Source of the DNA: Agelaius tricolor
Taxonomy: Eukaryota > Chordata > Aves > Passeriformes > Icteridae
DNA: 64,000 nt
Assembly (NCBI GenBank): GCA_023055355.1
Contig: JALJCS010000001.1
Coordinates: 22,383,881 to 22,447,880 of the forward strand
Direction: 5' to 3'
The notes below the pieces were generated by a model. It saw nothing but the letters and a program-made list of their open reading frames with translations. It had not been told where the DNA came from and searched no databases. Positions 46,501 through 52,594 of the stretch are shown here, piece by piece. Each line of letters opens with the position of its first letter. Position 1 is the stretch's first letter. The position numbers were made by a program, and so were the translations under genes.

Positions 46501-48689
46501 TATCCATGATTATTTATCTATATTACTTTGAAACAGAAAGTTCCTTTAACTTCATTTCACAAAGGATTCACTCTCATACTGCACTAAGGAGCCACAAATC
46601 TCCACTCACACATACTGACTATCCTGGATCTCAGCTAGAATGATATTCAACACAACAGGAAGGCCCACCTCACTTTTTTCCTGGCGGTCCCCCAAAGTTG
46701 CTGAGCTGATGCTCAGCAAATACAGCTGGAGTGCTGTGATATCAACCATGGAGCCAGATCACCACAGGAACAGGAGGGAGGAATAGGAGGAAAGAAACAG
46801 AAAGGGTACTTGATATGTACACTGAATCCTTTTTAAATCATATTATTCAATTTCCCAAATCCTCACTTCAAGTACTATACAACCTATTACCAGAGCCCTG
46901 CTGAAAAAAAAAGTTATTCATATTTCTGCACTTGGGAGTCCAAAGTATCCTTTACTGCAAAAAAAGGGAATAATTTTTCCCTTTGGTGATTTTAGGTATC
47001 AAAACACTATAAAAAACTAATGATCTCTGGTTAGGTCAGTTGAATTTAGACAGCTCACAGACTGACCAGCTCCTTGCTCTGAGCTAAATGAAGCACACCA
47101 CCTAATTCTGCACTGCCTTGCTTGGAAAGGCACCAGAGCACCCTCAGTTTGGGGGACAAGGAGAGAGAATGACATCCCCAACTAGTCAGCCACAACTCAA
47201 TTTTGAACAATTCTACAGAAACCAAAACATCACAGAGAAATTTAACTGGCTTTAGCCAGTAAGAACAAAACCAGAGCAAAATAAGCAGCAGAAGTCTTGG
47301 CTCATTCCTATTAGTCCTTATTTCACTGACAAAACTTTTTAGTACACACACATATGCTTGGGCCATCAAGAACAACTGCAGAAGATGTGATAGTATTGTC
47401 TTCTCTGCATCCATTTCAGGAGAGTCTTTTTAAATTGCAGCATCATAGGAAAAAGCAACTCTTTTTTTCCTATTCACAAATACTACATTGTATTGGACAA
47501 AAAAGAATAGTTTAAACATATTTGTGTTTGGTGAACTTGGAGAGATAGGTAGGTAGGTAGGTAGGTAGGTAGGTAGTTGACCAAAAATTTTTTATTTTTA
47601 ATTTTACAAGTCATACAAACTGATCATATGCTAACAAACTGACATTACAACCTCTATACATATACAGAATGTTGTATTTGAATTAAGAGGAGGGTGCTTA
47701 TAAGCATGCCTTGCTCTCACAGGCAGGATGAGTACAGCTGCACTAACTACAGGACCACGGGTCATTTAAGGAAACTCTGTCTCTCTGTGACACCTCCTCT
47801 GATGCTCTCAATCTATCCCACCACACCTGTGAGCTAAACTGCCACTCCTCTTGAACCCATCTCCACATATTTACTTACTCGCCTCCCTTTTTTGGTTTAA
47901 TAGGAAAGTGGAAAAGAAAGCAAGGAATTTCCCTGGGAGAATACACGGAGCTTTCATCAAAGTCAGTAGCACCACAGCAGCTCTCCCAACATCTGCAGCA
48001 GCTTCCCTGCCTCCCGTGCTAGGCCTGAGTGACCCAGAGCGCTCTGCCCGCCGGGCTGGCCCCTCCTGGGCAGGCCGAGCCTCCGTGCGCGGCTGGGGCC
48101 GCTCGGTGCTGCCGGCGTGGGCGCGCAGAGCCCCCGCACCCCGCTCGCTCCCGGCTCCTTCCTGGCTCCTCCCGGGAGCGCTGCTGCGCTGTGGGACTGC
48201 AGCAACGTTGGGCAACCCCACCACAATCCACCCACCACATCTGGGCCGGAAGAACGGGGGAAAAAGAGAAGGAGATGTTTGTTTTTAAGCTGCTCTCGCA
48301 CGCCCTGCTACGCACAGCGAGGCAACCGAGAGTTAATTGCAAAGCGCGTCTGAGGCCATTACAACGTTGCGAGGCTACAAGTTTGCAGGAGGCGAGCGGG
48401 GCTCGGCTCGGAAGGGGCCGCCGTGTTCCACCTGCCCTCCCTCCCACCCGTGTCCCTCACAGGGGCTTCCACGTCGCGGCCGGGCACGGCAGCCGCGGGC
48501 GCTGCTCCGCACCCAGCGGCGGCTTTGCAGGCCGGGCGCGGGGAGCGGCGGGGGCGAGGGGCTGGGCGGCGGCCGCCGACTCACCCGCGCCGTGACCTTG
48601 TAGACGGTGTGGCCGCGGGGGTGGCGGCGCGGCTCCGTCACGGTGTAGAAGCGGGCCAGGTCGGCGCCGCGCTCCCGCGGGCTCAGCAT
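4448..48689 (-). CDS. RPS6KC1: RPS6KC1, 5' part of a spliced gene (PX and MIT domains; kinase-like domain off the left edge)
   Basis: Eight minus-strand exons (listed separately) join in frame to 349 codons that closely follow the N-terminal third of human ribosomal protein S6 kinase delta-1 (about 1066 residues). Residues about 8-128 are the PX domain, including the phosphoinositide-site motif WKRYSDF (51-57) and an RFDETVIEERR stretch (89-99). Residues about 159-236 are an acidic, serine-rich linker, and about 238-310 are an MIT helical domain. The family binds PI3P, sphingosine kinase 1 and peroxiredoxin 3 and acts at early endosomes (established knowledge). The kinase-like C-terminus would lie left of position 1, because intron 8 runs off the window. 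The start codon is chosen because the protein then begins at the same residue as human, with A at -3. An optional 60-nt exon lies in intron 5. The gene is head to head with ANGEL2. Confidence 0.95.
4541..11926 (-). other. RPS6KC1: RPS6KC1 intron 7
   Basis: This 7.4 kb intron holds one CR1 LINE 3' fragment (7447-7535). A more GC-rich stretch at about 7000-10000 has several open frames on both strands, none with a recognisable domain. I see nothing else except short A-runs. Confidence 0.7.
7447..7535 (-). mobile_element. CR1 LINE 3' end fragment
   Basis: The plus strand reads AATCATGGAATAT, then GAGTTGGAAGGGACTCACAA and a GATCCAGCTCCTGGGCTCGCA-like run. This is the reverse complement of the familiar avian CR1 3' terminus, so the element points left. 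Similarity fades beyond about 7535, although the following 200 bp may be a more diverged part of the same insertion. Confidence 0.75.
11927..12045 (-). CDS. RPS6KC1: RPS6KC1 coding exon 7 (rest of MIT domain)
   Basis: Completes G279 and encodes residues 280-318: ESSPTRREAVKRKTAEYLMRA, then EKISSLY and a divergent tail ending in ASVSM. This is the last MIT helix, close to human ESSPTRREAVKRRTAEYLMRA. The acceptor is a long T-run followed by CTCCATTGAG, an unusual but acceptable GAG acceptor. The donor is GTAGGC. The exon ends on a whole codon. Confidence 0.94.
22530..22870. promoter_or_regulatory. Intronic CpG-enriched patch, possible regulatory element
   Basis: About 340 bp inside an AT-rich intron contains roughly fifteen CpG dinucleotides and clearly raised GC, unlike its flanks. 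It includes a strong CTCF-like site. No exon with conserved coding was recognised here. The overlapping open frames on both strands are what GC-rich DNA gives by chance. It may be an enhancer, an insulator or an alternative promoter. Confidence 0.4.
22762..22782 (-). promoter_or_regulatory. CTCF-like binding motif
   Basis: The minus strand reads GGCCACGAGGTGGCGGCA, matching the CTCF core pattern CCANNAGGNGGC with the usual trailing purine and C/G bases. It lies in the CpG-enriched patch of intron 6. Occupancy is inferred from the motif only. Confidence 0.5.
23178..23205. repeat. (TTTG)n simple repeat
   Basis: A T-run is followed by four TTTG units and another T-run. It is a short microsatellite, possibly the reverse-strand tail of an old retroposon, but no body was recognised. 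Confidence 0.8.
25095..25225 (+). mobile_element. MIR-like SINE fossil
   Basis: The run AAGTTAACCTGAGTCTGCC, then AAAATGGGGATAAGTAAT and CCTCACTTAA, resembles the MIR body around the stretch ending in TAAAATGGGGATAATAAT. It is old and diverged, so the boundaries are approximate. Confidence 0.45.
25560..25922 (-). CDS. RPS6KC1: RPS6KC1 coding exon 6 (linker and first part of MIT domain)
   Basis: Completes G158 and encodes residues 159-278 plus one base. It opens with FSSDSDLISLTVDVDSLAEV, which matches human very closely. A variable stretch follows (about 190-232), then the MIT helices DYLEKAGELIKLALKKEEE (238-256) and YETALSFYRKGVDLLLEGVQ. The acceptor ends TTCCAG and the donor is GTATGG. 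If the donor is missed, the frame runs 30 codons into the intron and ends at 25468-25470. Confidence 0.95.
26712..26771 (-). CDS. RPS6KC1: Candidate RPS6KC1 cassette exon 5a
   Basis: A 60-nt segment has a strong pyrimidine-rich acceptor (TTTTTGTCCTTCTTTTCAG) and a good donor (GTGAGA). It starts with two bases that complete the phase-1 codon of exon 5 (giving V) and ends with one base that exon 6 completes as G. It would insert RKDLSGLDDVTLTSQSECG between residues 157 and 158 without a frameshift. I do not recall this segment in the human reference protein, so it is either an optional exon or a chance pair of sites. The splice sites and phase are seen; its use is inferred. Confidence 0.5.
29066..29084 (-). 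promoter_or_regulatory. CTCF-like binding motif
   Basis: The minus strand reads ACCTCTAGATGGCAGTGGC, fitting CCNNNAGRNGGCRG. It has the same orientation as the motif at 22762-22782. It is supported by the motif alone. Confidence 0.4.
29566..29644. repeat. AT-rich repeat with near-palindromic units
   Basis: Three copies of a TTTATATATAAACA-type unit occur within 80 bp, separated by TATG- and CCTATATGG-like spacers and ending in an AAC repeat. The units are self-complementary, so the tract could form hairpins. Confidence 0.65.
30441..30534 (-). CDS. RPS6KC1: RPS6KC1 coding exon 5 (linker)
   Basis: Encodes residues 127-157 plus one base: GGEVHDGSELIGPVEP, then an acidic serine stretch ending in CSSE. 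It aligns with the human segment GGIINDSSELIGPAEAHSDS. The acceptor is CAG at 30537-30535. The donor GTTTGC is weak. Phase 1 at the 3' end fits both exon 6 and the candidate cassette exon at 26712-26771. Confidence 0.9.
30535..32494 (-). other. RPS6KC1: RPS6KC1 intron 4
   Basis: Two kilobases of AT-rich intron. I see no repeat family, exon or motif of note. Confidence 0.7.
32495..32610 (-). CDS. RPS6KC1: RPS6KC1 coding exon 4 (end of PX domain)
   Basis: Completes G88 and encodes residues 89-126, beginning RFDETVIEERRQCAEDLLQF and ending KQLEEFFK. This is almost identical to human and covers the C-terminal helices of the PX fold. The acceptor is TCTGTTCCAG. The donor is GTTGGT, a weak 5' splice site with T instead of A or G at +3. 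The exon ends on a whole codon. Confidence 0.94.
34413..34462. repeat. 25-bp tandem duplication (2 copies)
   Basis: Two adjacent 25-bp units beginning GTATCTCCACTG differ at a single base (GGGCACC against GAGCACC). It is a recent local duplication. Confidence 0.9.
36202..36263. repeat. (AAAAC)n and poly-A tract
   Basis: A-rich sequence passes through AAAAC units into 23 consecutive A bases (36241-36263). It is a simple repeat, and no retroposon body was recognised next to it. Confidence 0.9.
37380..39000. repeat. Degenerate A/C-rich dispersed-tandem repeat domain
   Basis: A core phrase, roughly A-run then ATGCCAAACATACTGGACAC, recurs in diverged form at about 37527, 37676, 37921, 37970, 38066, 38318, 38393, 38661 and 38821, interspersed with other repeated phrases (CATGC, CCAAAACCACACC, GGTAAATTCATGC). 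The plus strand is strongly A/C rich for 1.6 kb. Spacing is irregular by eye. I do not recognise a known repeat family. The overlapping Phe/Cys-rich minus-strand frames in this tract are by-products of its composition. Confidence 0.6.
39575..39695 (-). CDS. RPS6KC1: RPS6KC1 coding exon 3 (PX core)
   Basis: Encodes residues 48-87 plus the first base of codon 88. It carries the PX hallmark WKRYSDFKKLH (51-61), in which R53 and Y54 are the expected phosphoinositide-contact pair, and the proline-containing loop LFPPFAKA (77-84). The acceptor ends CAG before ATAATC, and the donor is GTAAGC. It leaves phase 1, which exon 4 completes as glycine 88. Confidence 0.95.
39696..43955 (-). other. RPS6KC1: RPS6KC1 intron 2
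   Basis: This 4.3 kb AT-rich intron contains no recognisable exon or mobile element. Short open frames here are isolated and unlike any family I know. Confidence 0.7.
43956..43991 (-). CDS. RPS6KC1: RPS6KC1 coding exon 2 (36-nt microexon-like)
   Basis: Encodes residues 36-47, IVSRKNPEDVQE, matching human VVSRRNPEDVQE. The acceptor is TTTGCCTTTCAG and the donor GTAACA, and both junctions are phase 0. At 36 nt and symmetric it can be skipped without a frameshift. Skipping would remove 12 residues from the PX beta-sheet region, and I recall a human isoform lacking this segment. Confidence 0.93.
45610..45715 (-). mobile_element. MIR-like SINE fossil
   Basis: Read on the minus strand, CTGGGTTTTATTCCAGATTC, then TTACTAACTGGCTGGG, TCTCTGGGTCTCC and CCCATCTGGTAA follow the order of the MIR body (CTGGGTTC..TCC..CTTACTAGCTG..CTCTCTG.GCCTC..CCCATCTGTAA). 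It is diverged, and its ends are approximate. Confidence 0.5.
46698..46719. promoter_or_regulatory. Perfect 9-bp inverted repeat with MAF-type half sites
   Basis: TTGCTGAGC and GCTCAGCAA are separated by TGAT. TGCTGA and TCAGCA are the outer halves of a MAF recognition element, but the spacing differs from the classic 13-14 bp element. It is a possible homodimer site or hairpin. Confidence 0.3.
47546..47576. repeat. (TAGG)n microsatellite
   Basis: There are seven and a half uninterrupted TAGG units, so it is likely length-polymorphic. It lies about 1 kb downstream (in the transcriptional sense) of RPS6KC1 exon 1. Confidence 0.95.
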
Positions 48690-49080
48690 CCTGCTGCTGC
48701 CCCCGCCGCGCCGCCCGCCCGGCACAGGCGGAAGCGGCGCCCGGGAACGCCCCGCCCCGCCCCGCCCGGGCGGTGCCGGGGGCCCGGCCCGGGGAGCCCC
48801 GCCCGGCTCCGCGGGATGCTCGGATCCCCGCTCGCGGTGCTTCCCCGAGGCTGGGAGTCCGCGCCGCAGGGATGAGGCCGAGGTGTCGCGGCCCAGACGT
48901 GGCAGTCACGGCCCGGCGGCGGCGCGGCCCCGTTCCAGGTGTTCGGCAAGGGCACGGCCGTGGGGGATTTACACTCGGCGGGGACTGACCGCCGAGGCCC
49001 GCGCTCACACAGGCGCCCGTGGCCTCTACAAATCCATAATGAGCCCCCGGTACGCCGCTTCCAGCGTCTGCCGTGGGCTA
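47990..49080. promoter_or_regulatory. RPS6KC1: CpG island and promoter of RPS6KC1
   Basis: Dense CpG and GC-rich sequence surrounds RPS6KC1 exon 1. Consecutive GC boxes (GCCCCGCCCCGCCC type, about 48748-48772) and a CGGAAG ETS-like core (48729-48734) lie within 100 bp upstream of the start codon. No TATA box is visible, so dispersed initiation around 48720-48900 is expected. The many overlapping open frames here are caused by high GC. Confidence 0.85.
48585..48689 (-). CDS. RPS6KC1: RPS6KC1 coding exon 1 (start of PX domain)
   Basis: Encodes residues 1-35, from MLSPRERGADLARFY to VYKVTAR, ending in a whole codon before the donor GTGAGT. The segment ADLARFYTVTEP..HPRG.TVYKVTAR is nearly identical to human. 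The ATG at 48689-48687 has A at -3. The open frame continues upstream but shows only a GTG there, so this ATG is preferred. The exon sits inside a CpG island, as expected for a first exon. Confidence 0.95.
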
Positions 49081-51399
49081 TTTTAGGCTATGCTGCCCTA
49101 AATCCATAGGCCTGTAACGCAGAAATGACTCACGGATTTTAAAGAGGAATGCTACCAGAAAGGCGAGTTTGATGGTTACCGAGTCACCATGTTTTGTGGG
49201 TCGTGTCTCCTCCGGGTTCTGTAAGCTGCACCTGCACTTCTCCCTGCGGAGGGGCTCTCTGCGTGCCCAGGTCAGCGGAACACTTTGGTGTTCGGAACCC
49301 GCCAGGGTTTGAGGGGCATTGCTGCAGTGCTGAGGAGCTTAACTCTGTGCCACAGGACCTCGTCCCTTTTGTAAGATTACCTTCAATTTCTTGCCTGTAG
49401 TGGAGTCTGTACCAATGTAGATCTCACATCTCAGATCATAGAAACTCGATTTTTTTTAATCACTGTGCATTCATTCATTTAATTGCAGATGTTAAAAAAA
49501 CAGCTTTTCCTTACCAAGTTATTATTATCTCTGCTCTCATACAGGTTTTTGACATAAAGTGTACTCAACCGTGTGTCTTTGTGAAAGGTAAGAGTCTCTT
49601 GTACTGAAGTTCATAGTAAGCACGTGCCTCTCCTTTGAGGAACGTTTTCTTAAGGAAGAGGGAAGAAAGAGGACGTTGGTTGTTAGCAGCTCACTTGTCA
49701 CTCTCCCTTATCTTCTGAGGGGAAGAATGTGTCTTCTACGTCTTGTGCTGGTACACAGAACTTCATGGAAGTTCCATAAGTTACCAAAAGTTCACAAATT
49801 CAAGTACTTGGGGGAGAGAGTCAGTGAGTAACTAAAGAGACAAACACATCAGGCTTAGGAAATGCATGGAGCTGAAAACAGCAAGAGGCAGGGAGAGTGT
49901 TCATTTGAAGTGTGCCCAGCCCCTGCACATTTCTAGGCATCTGCTGCTAATAACGTTTAGAAAGCAGGAAACTGAGCTCAGTGGACCATTGATCTGAGCC
50001 ACCGTGGCTGTTCTTATGTGCAGTGTAATCAATCAAAGCATCCCTCAGTGAGTCAGTAGCCTCCATTCACTAGGGAGTTTCAAAAGCTCAAATGACTCAT
50101 AAAATAATTTGGCTTCTACTTACAAATCAGAATTTGGAGATATCTAATTCTGCAGAATATCTTTTCACATAGTATAACCAACACAAAATAGTAATTAGAT
50201 GAGAATAAAAAACCCACAATTAAGTGTTACTGGCTTATTAAGACTTTTCTAGGTCAAGGCAAGAAAATGTAGCAAGACTGAGATGAGAAACAATTTGCAT
50301 CATATTAATAGGTTAATCTTTTTCTTCTCTTTTGTCTATTACACAGCTTCCATACTTTTCATCATATCTTCATTTTCATTAAAACCCAAAGCTTCCATGA
50401 TTTCTTTTTTTCCAGCATCACTACTGAGATTACTACTATGTACAAACCTTTGAAGTGACAGATCAATTTGGGTGTCCCTGTGCAGGTCACATATAGAAAG
50501 TACAGAAAATAACTGCATGTTATGTGTAGATTCTGCTCCTAGAAATAACAGCAGTTGTTGTTGCTATAGTTATGGCTTACTGTCTTCTCTCCTAAAAATA
50601 CATCTAAAAGATAAGAATACAAAAATTCAGAAAAGAACAAACCACCACAACAAGATGGTCTTGAAAATGCAGTTGGGAGATCCTTTACTACATATGTGTT
50701 AGCAGTTTCATTCTCACATGGTGGAGAAACTTACAGAAAATGGATGGGTATTTTTACCTTTCACCAGTAAGTAATGTCCAAGAAATGGAAAACCCAAAGT
50801 GGATCTGACACATTGCCTAACTAGCATGCTCATCACTGCATTATTTCAATTCCAGTCTTCCCTACCACTCCTGGGAAAACTTCAAATGTTATTTAAAGTC
50901 ACTTTTATGACAGATATAAAAGGAATGCAGAGAAACAGTATTTTACTTGATTACAGTTCCTGCACAGCATCTGCACTATTCAGCACTATAATTTTTCATA
51001 TGCATTGTGCTAAGTTTCCTTACAGTAAATGGGGCCAGCATTTCCCCTGTCCTCAGAAGACCTCAAGAAAGCGTTCTGAGTGCTTATTCAAGCAGCATCA
51101 GCAGAGGCAGAGGATTGTTGCTGCAGCTGGTAAGCAGCGGTGGGTCTGCCAGCAGGGCTGCAGGGCGGGCAGGTCTCCCACCCTTCTCTCAGGCCAGCTC
51201 TCCTCGGCAGAGCACCTTCAGCTGCATTTTAAAACCTGACAATGTTGAAATACTCACTTGGGTGAGCGGGGCGTTTGTTTTTCTGCAAACACTAAGCATG
51301 GTGCTGCTGCCCTTGAAATACACGGCAGCTCTTTCCCAGCCCCTTTGACTCTGCAGGAACACATGGTGATCTCAGGGAGAAGACCACTTATGGAAACTA
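49081..51399. other. Intergenic sequence between RPS6KC1 and ANGEL2
   Basis: Beyond the CpG island the sequence returns to AT-rich composition. AP-1-like TGACTCA occurs near 49126 and 50093. No exon, RNA gene or mobile element was recognised before the CR1 fragment. Confidence 0.65.
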
Positions 51400-51605
51400 T
51401 CTCAGAATATGCTCAGCCACGAGGATCATCAAAGTGCAACCCCTGGCCCTGCACAGGACATCCTTGAGGGTCACACTCAGGCCTGAGAGCCTTGTCCAAA
51501 TGCCTCTTGAATTCTGCCAGACCTGATGCCGTGACCACTTTCCTGGGGAGCCTTTTCCAGTGCCCAACCACCCTCTGGGTGAAGAAACTACTCCACTGTG
51601 AAAAG
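51400..51605 (-). mobile_element. CR1 LINE 3' fragment
   Basis: The plus strand holds GAGGATCATCAAAGTGCAAC, CCCTGGCCCTGCACAGGACA, GAGAGCCTTGTCCAAATGCC and AGTGCCCAACCACCCTCTGG in order. These are the hallmark phrases of passerine CR1 3' regions in reverse complement. It is truncated, with its 3' end to the left, and a residual frame in it (GLAEFKRHLD) is the usual CR1 3' shadow frame. Confidence 0.88.
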
Positions 51606-51746
51606 TGCATATTATATGGCTCTACGCAGATATTTACTATAAGTATTTTGCTGTATTGATTAGTAGTGCTGTACTAACATTTTAATAATATGATAAATGT
51701 AGTCTTGTAGTTAAAAAGGTAACTTTTGTAGTTAAAATAAGAACTA

Positions 51747-52215
51747 TGTGAGATTTTTTTTAAGAAAGGAATGAAGCACTTGCACCAGATAGCAGCCACA
51801 AGACACCTAAATCTTTCAGAGAAAAAGGAATTTGTTGTTCTCTTATCAGAAGAAACTGAATTCTTCCTGCCTAGCTAAAGATTGAAAGTGCCTTAGGATT
51901 CAGAAGAAGTTGACACTGACCAGACAGAATCCTGTGTTTGAATGGAATTTATTTATCATGTATGAGATGTATGAATATTCAACAGGCTATCGCTCTTAAG
52001 GGTTAATCCTCTGTTAACGGGTGTCCTTTTTCGGGCTCGTGCTGCCCAGAAGAAGGTACCCGGACGTCCGTAACTCTTTGTCTCTATTGTCTCATATTGT
52101 CCTAATTCAAATTGTCCAGATTATTATTACTCTAATTGTATTACTATTTTTATAACCATTTTATTACTATTAAACTTTAAAAAATTTTAAAAACAAGTGA
52201 TTGGCGATTTTCACA
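51747..52215 (+). mobile_element. Solo LTR of a songbird endogenous retrovirus
   Basis: A 469-bp unit begins TGTGA and ends TCACA. It contains phrases I associate with a common passerine LTR: GGGTTAATCCTCTGTTAACG, GGTACCCGGACGTCC, an ATTACTATT-rich tract, an ATTAAA polyadenylation signal, and the end AAGTGATTGGCG. No internal gag, pol or env sequence flanks it, so it appears to be a solo LTR. A clear target-site duplication is not visible (AACTA on the left, TGCAC on the right). The LTR is sense with ANGEL2 and ends about 200 bp before its first exon. Confidence 0.72.
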
Positions 52216-52394
52216 TGCACGAACCCCGTGTTAGCTCCATTTAAACGCTTCCACACCTCCGGCCGTGCTGCCTCCACGCGGGTTTAGCTGCGCTCCGGAG
52301 CTGGCGCGGCCCCCGGCGGGCACCGCGGGCTGGGGGCGTCACCCGCCCGGGGCCGGCATGGCGGCCGGCCCCGGCGTCGCTGCCCGGGCTAAAC

Positions 52395-52594
52395 ATGGCC
52401 GCGGGCCCGGCCCTTGGACTACAAGTCCCAGGAGCGAGCGGGAGGGCGCGGCGCGGCCGCAGCCCGTGCGGAGGATGAGGCGGTGGCGGGGCGGCCGGAG
52501 CGCGGCGGCCGGAGCTGGCGCTGCCCTGGGCTGACCCCTTCGGGGGGCGCCGGGGCTGCACGGGGCCGGCAGCGGGGCCCGGGCCCGCCGGGAG
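52395..52594 (+). other. ANGEL2: ANGEL2 exon 1, probable 5' UTR exon
   Basis: The CpG-island exon is inferred to end at the donor GGGAG/GTAACG (52594/52595). To match exon 2 it must be read so that its last two bases complete an arginine codon. In that frame an ATG at 52395 meets a stop at 52476-52478, and no later ATG occurs, so the exon looks non-coding. A second short upstream frame starts at 52475 and ends at 52534. The 5' boundary is a guess based on promoter motifs. Confidence 0.55.

Larger units (their letters stand above)
43992..48584 (-). other. RPS6KC1: RPS6KC1 intron 1
   Basis: This 4.6 kb intron contains a 210-codon minus-strand open frame over a small GC-rich patch (44727-45359), a MIR-like fossil (45610-45715), a paired MAF-type half-site palindrome (46698-46719) and a TAGG microsatellite (47546-47576). 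Its upstream end lies in the promoter CpG island. Confidence 0.7.

Noticed and set aside
48019..49008. Many long overlapping frames in the RPS6KC1 CpG island, up to 188 codons
   Set aside because: Stop codons are rare in GC-rich DNA. Only the exon 1 frame matches a known protein.
51413..51610. 65-codon frame containing GLAEFKRHLD as a gene
   Set aside because: It lies entirely within the CR1 fragment and is a common shadow translation of CR1 3' sequence.
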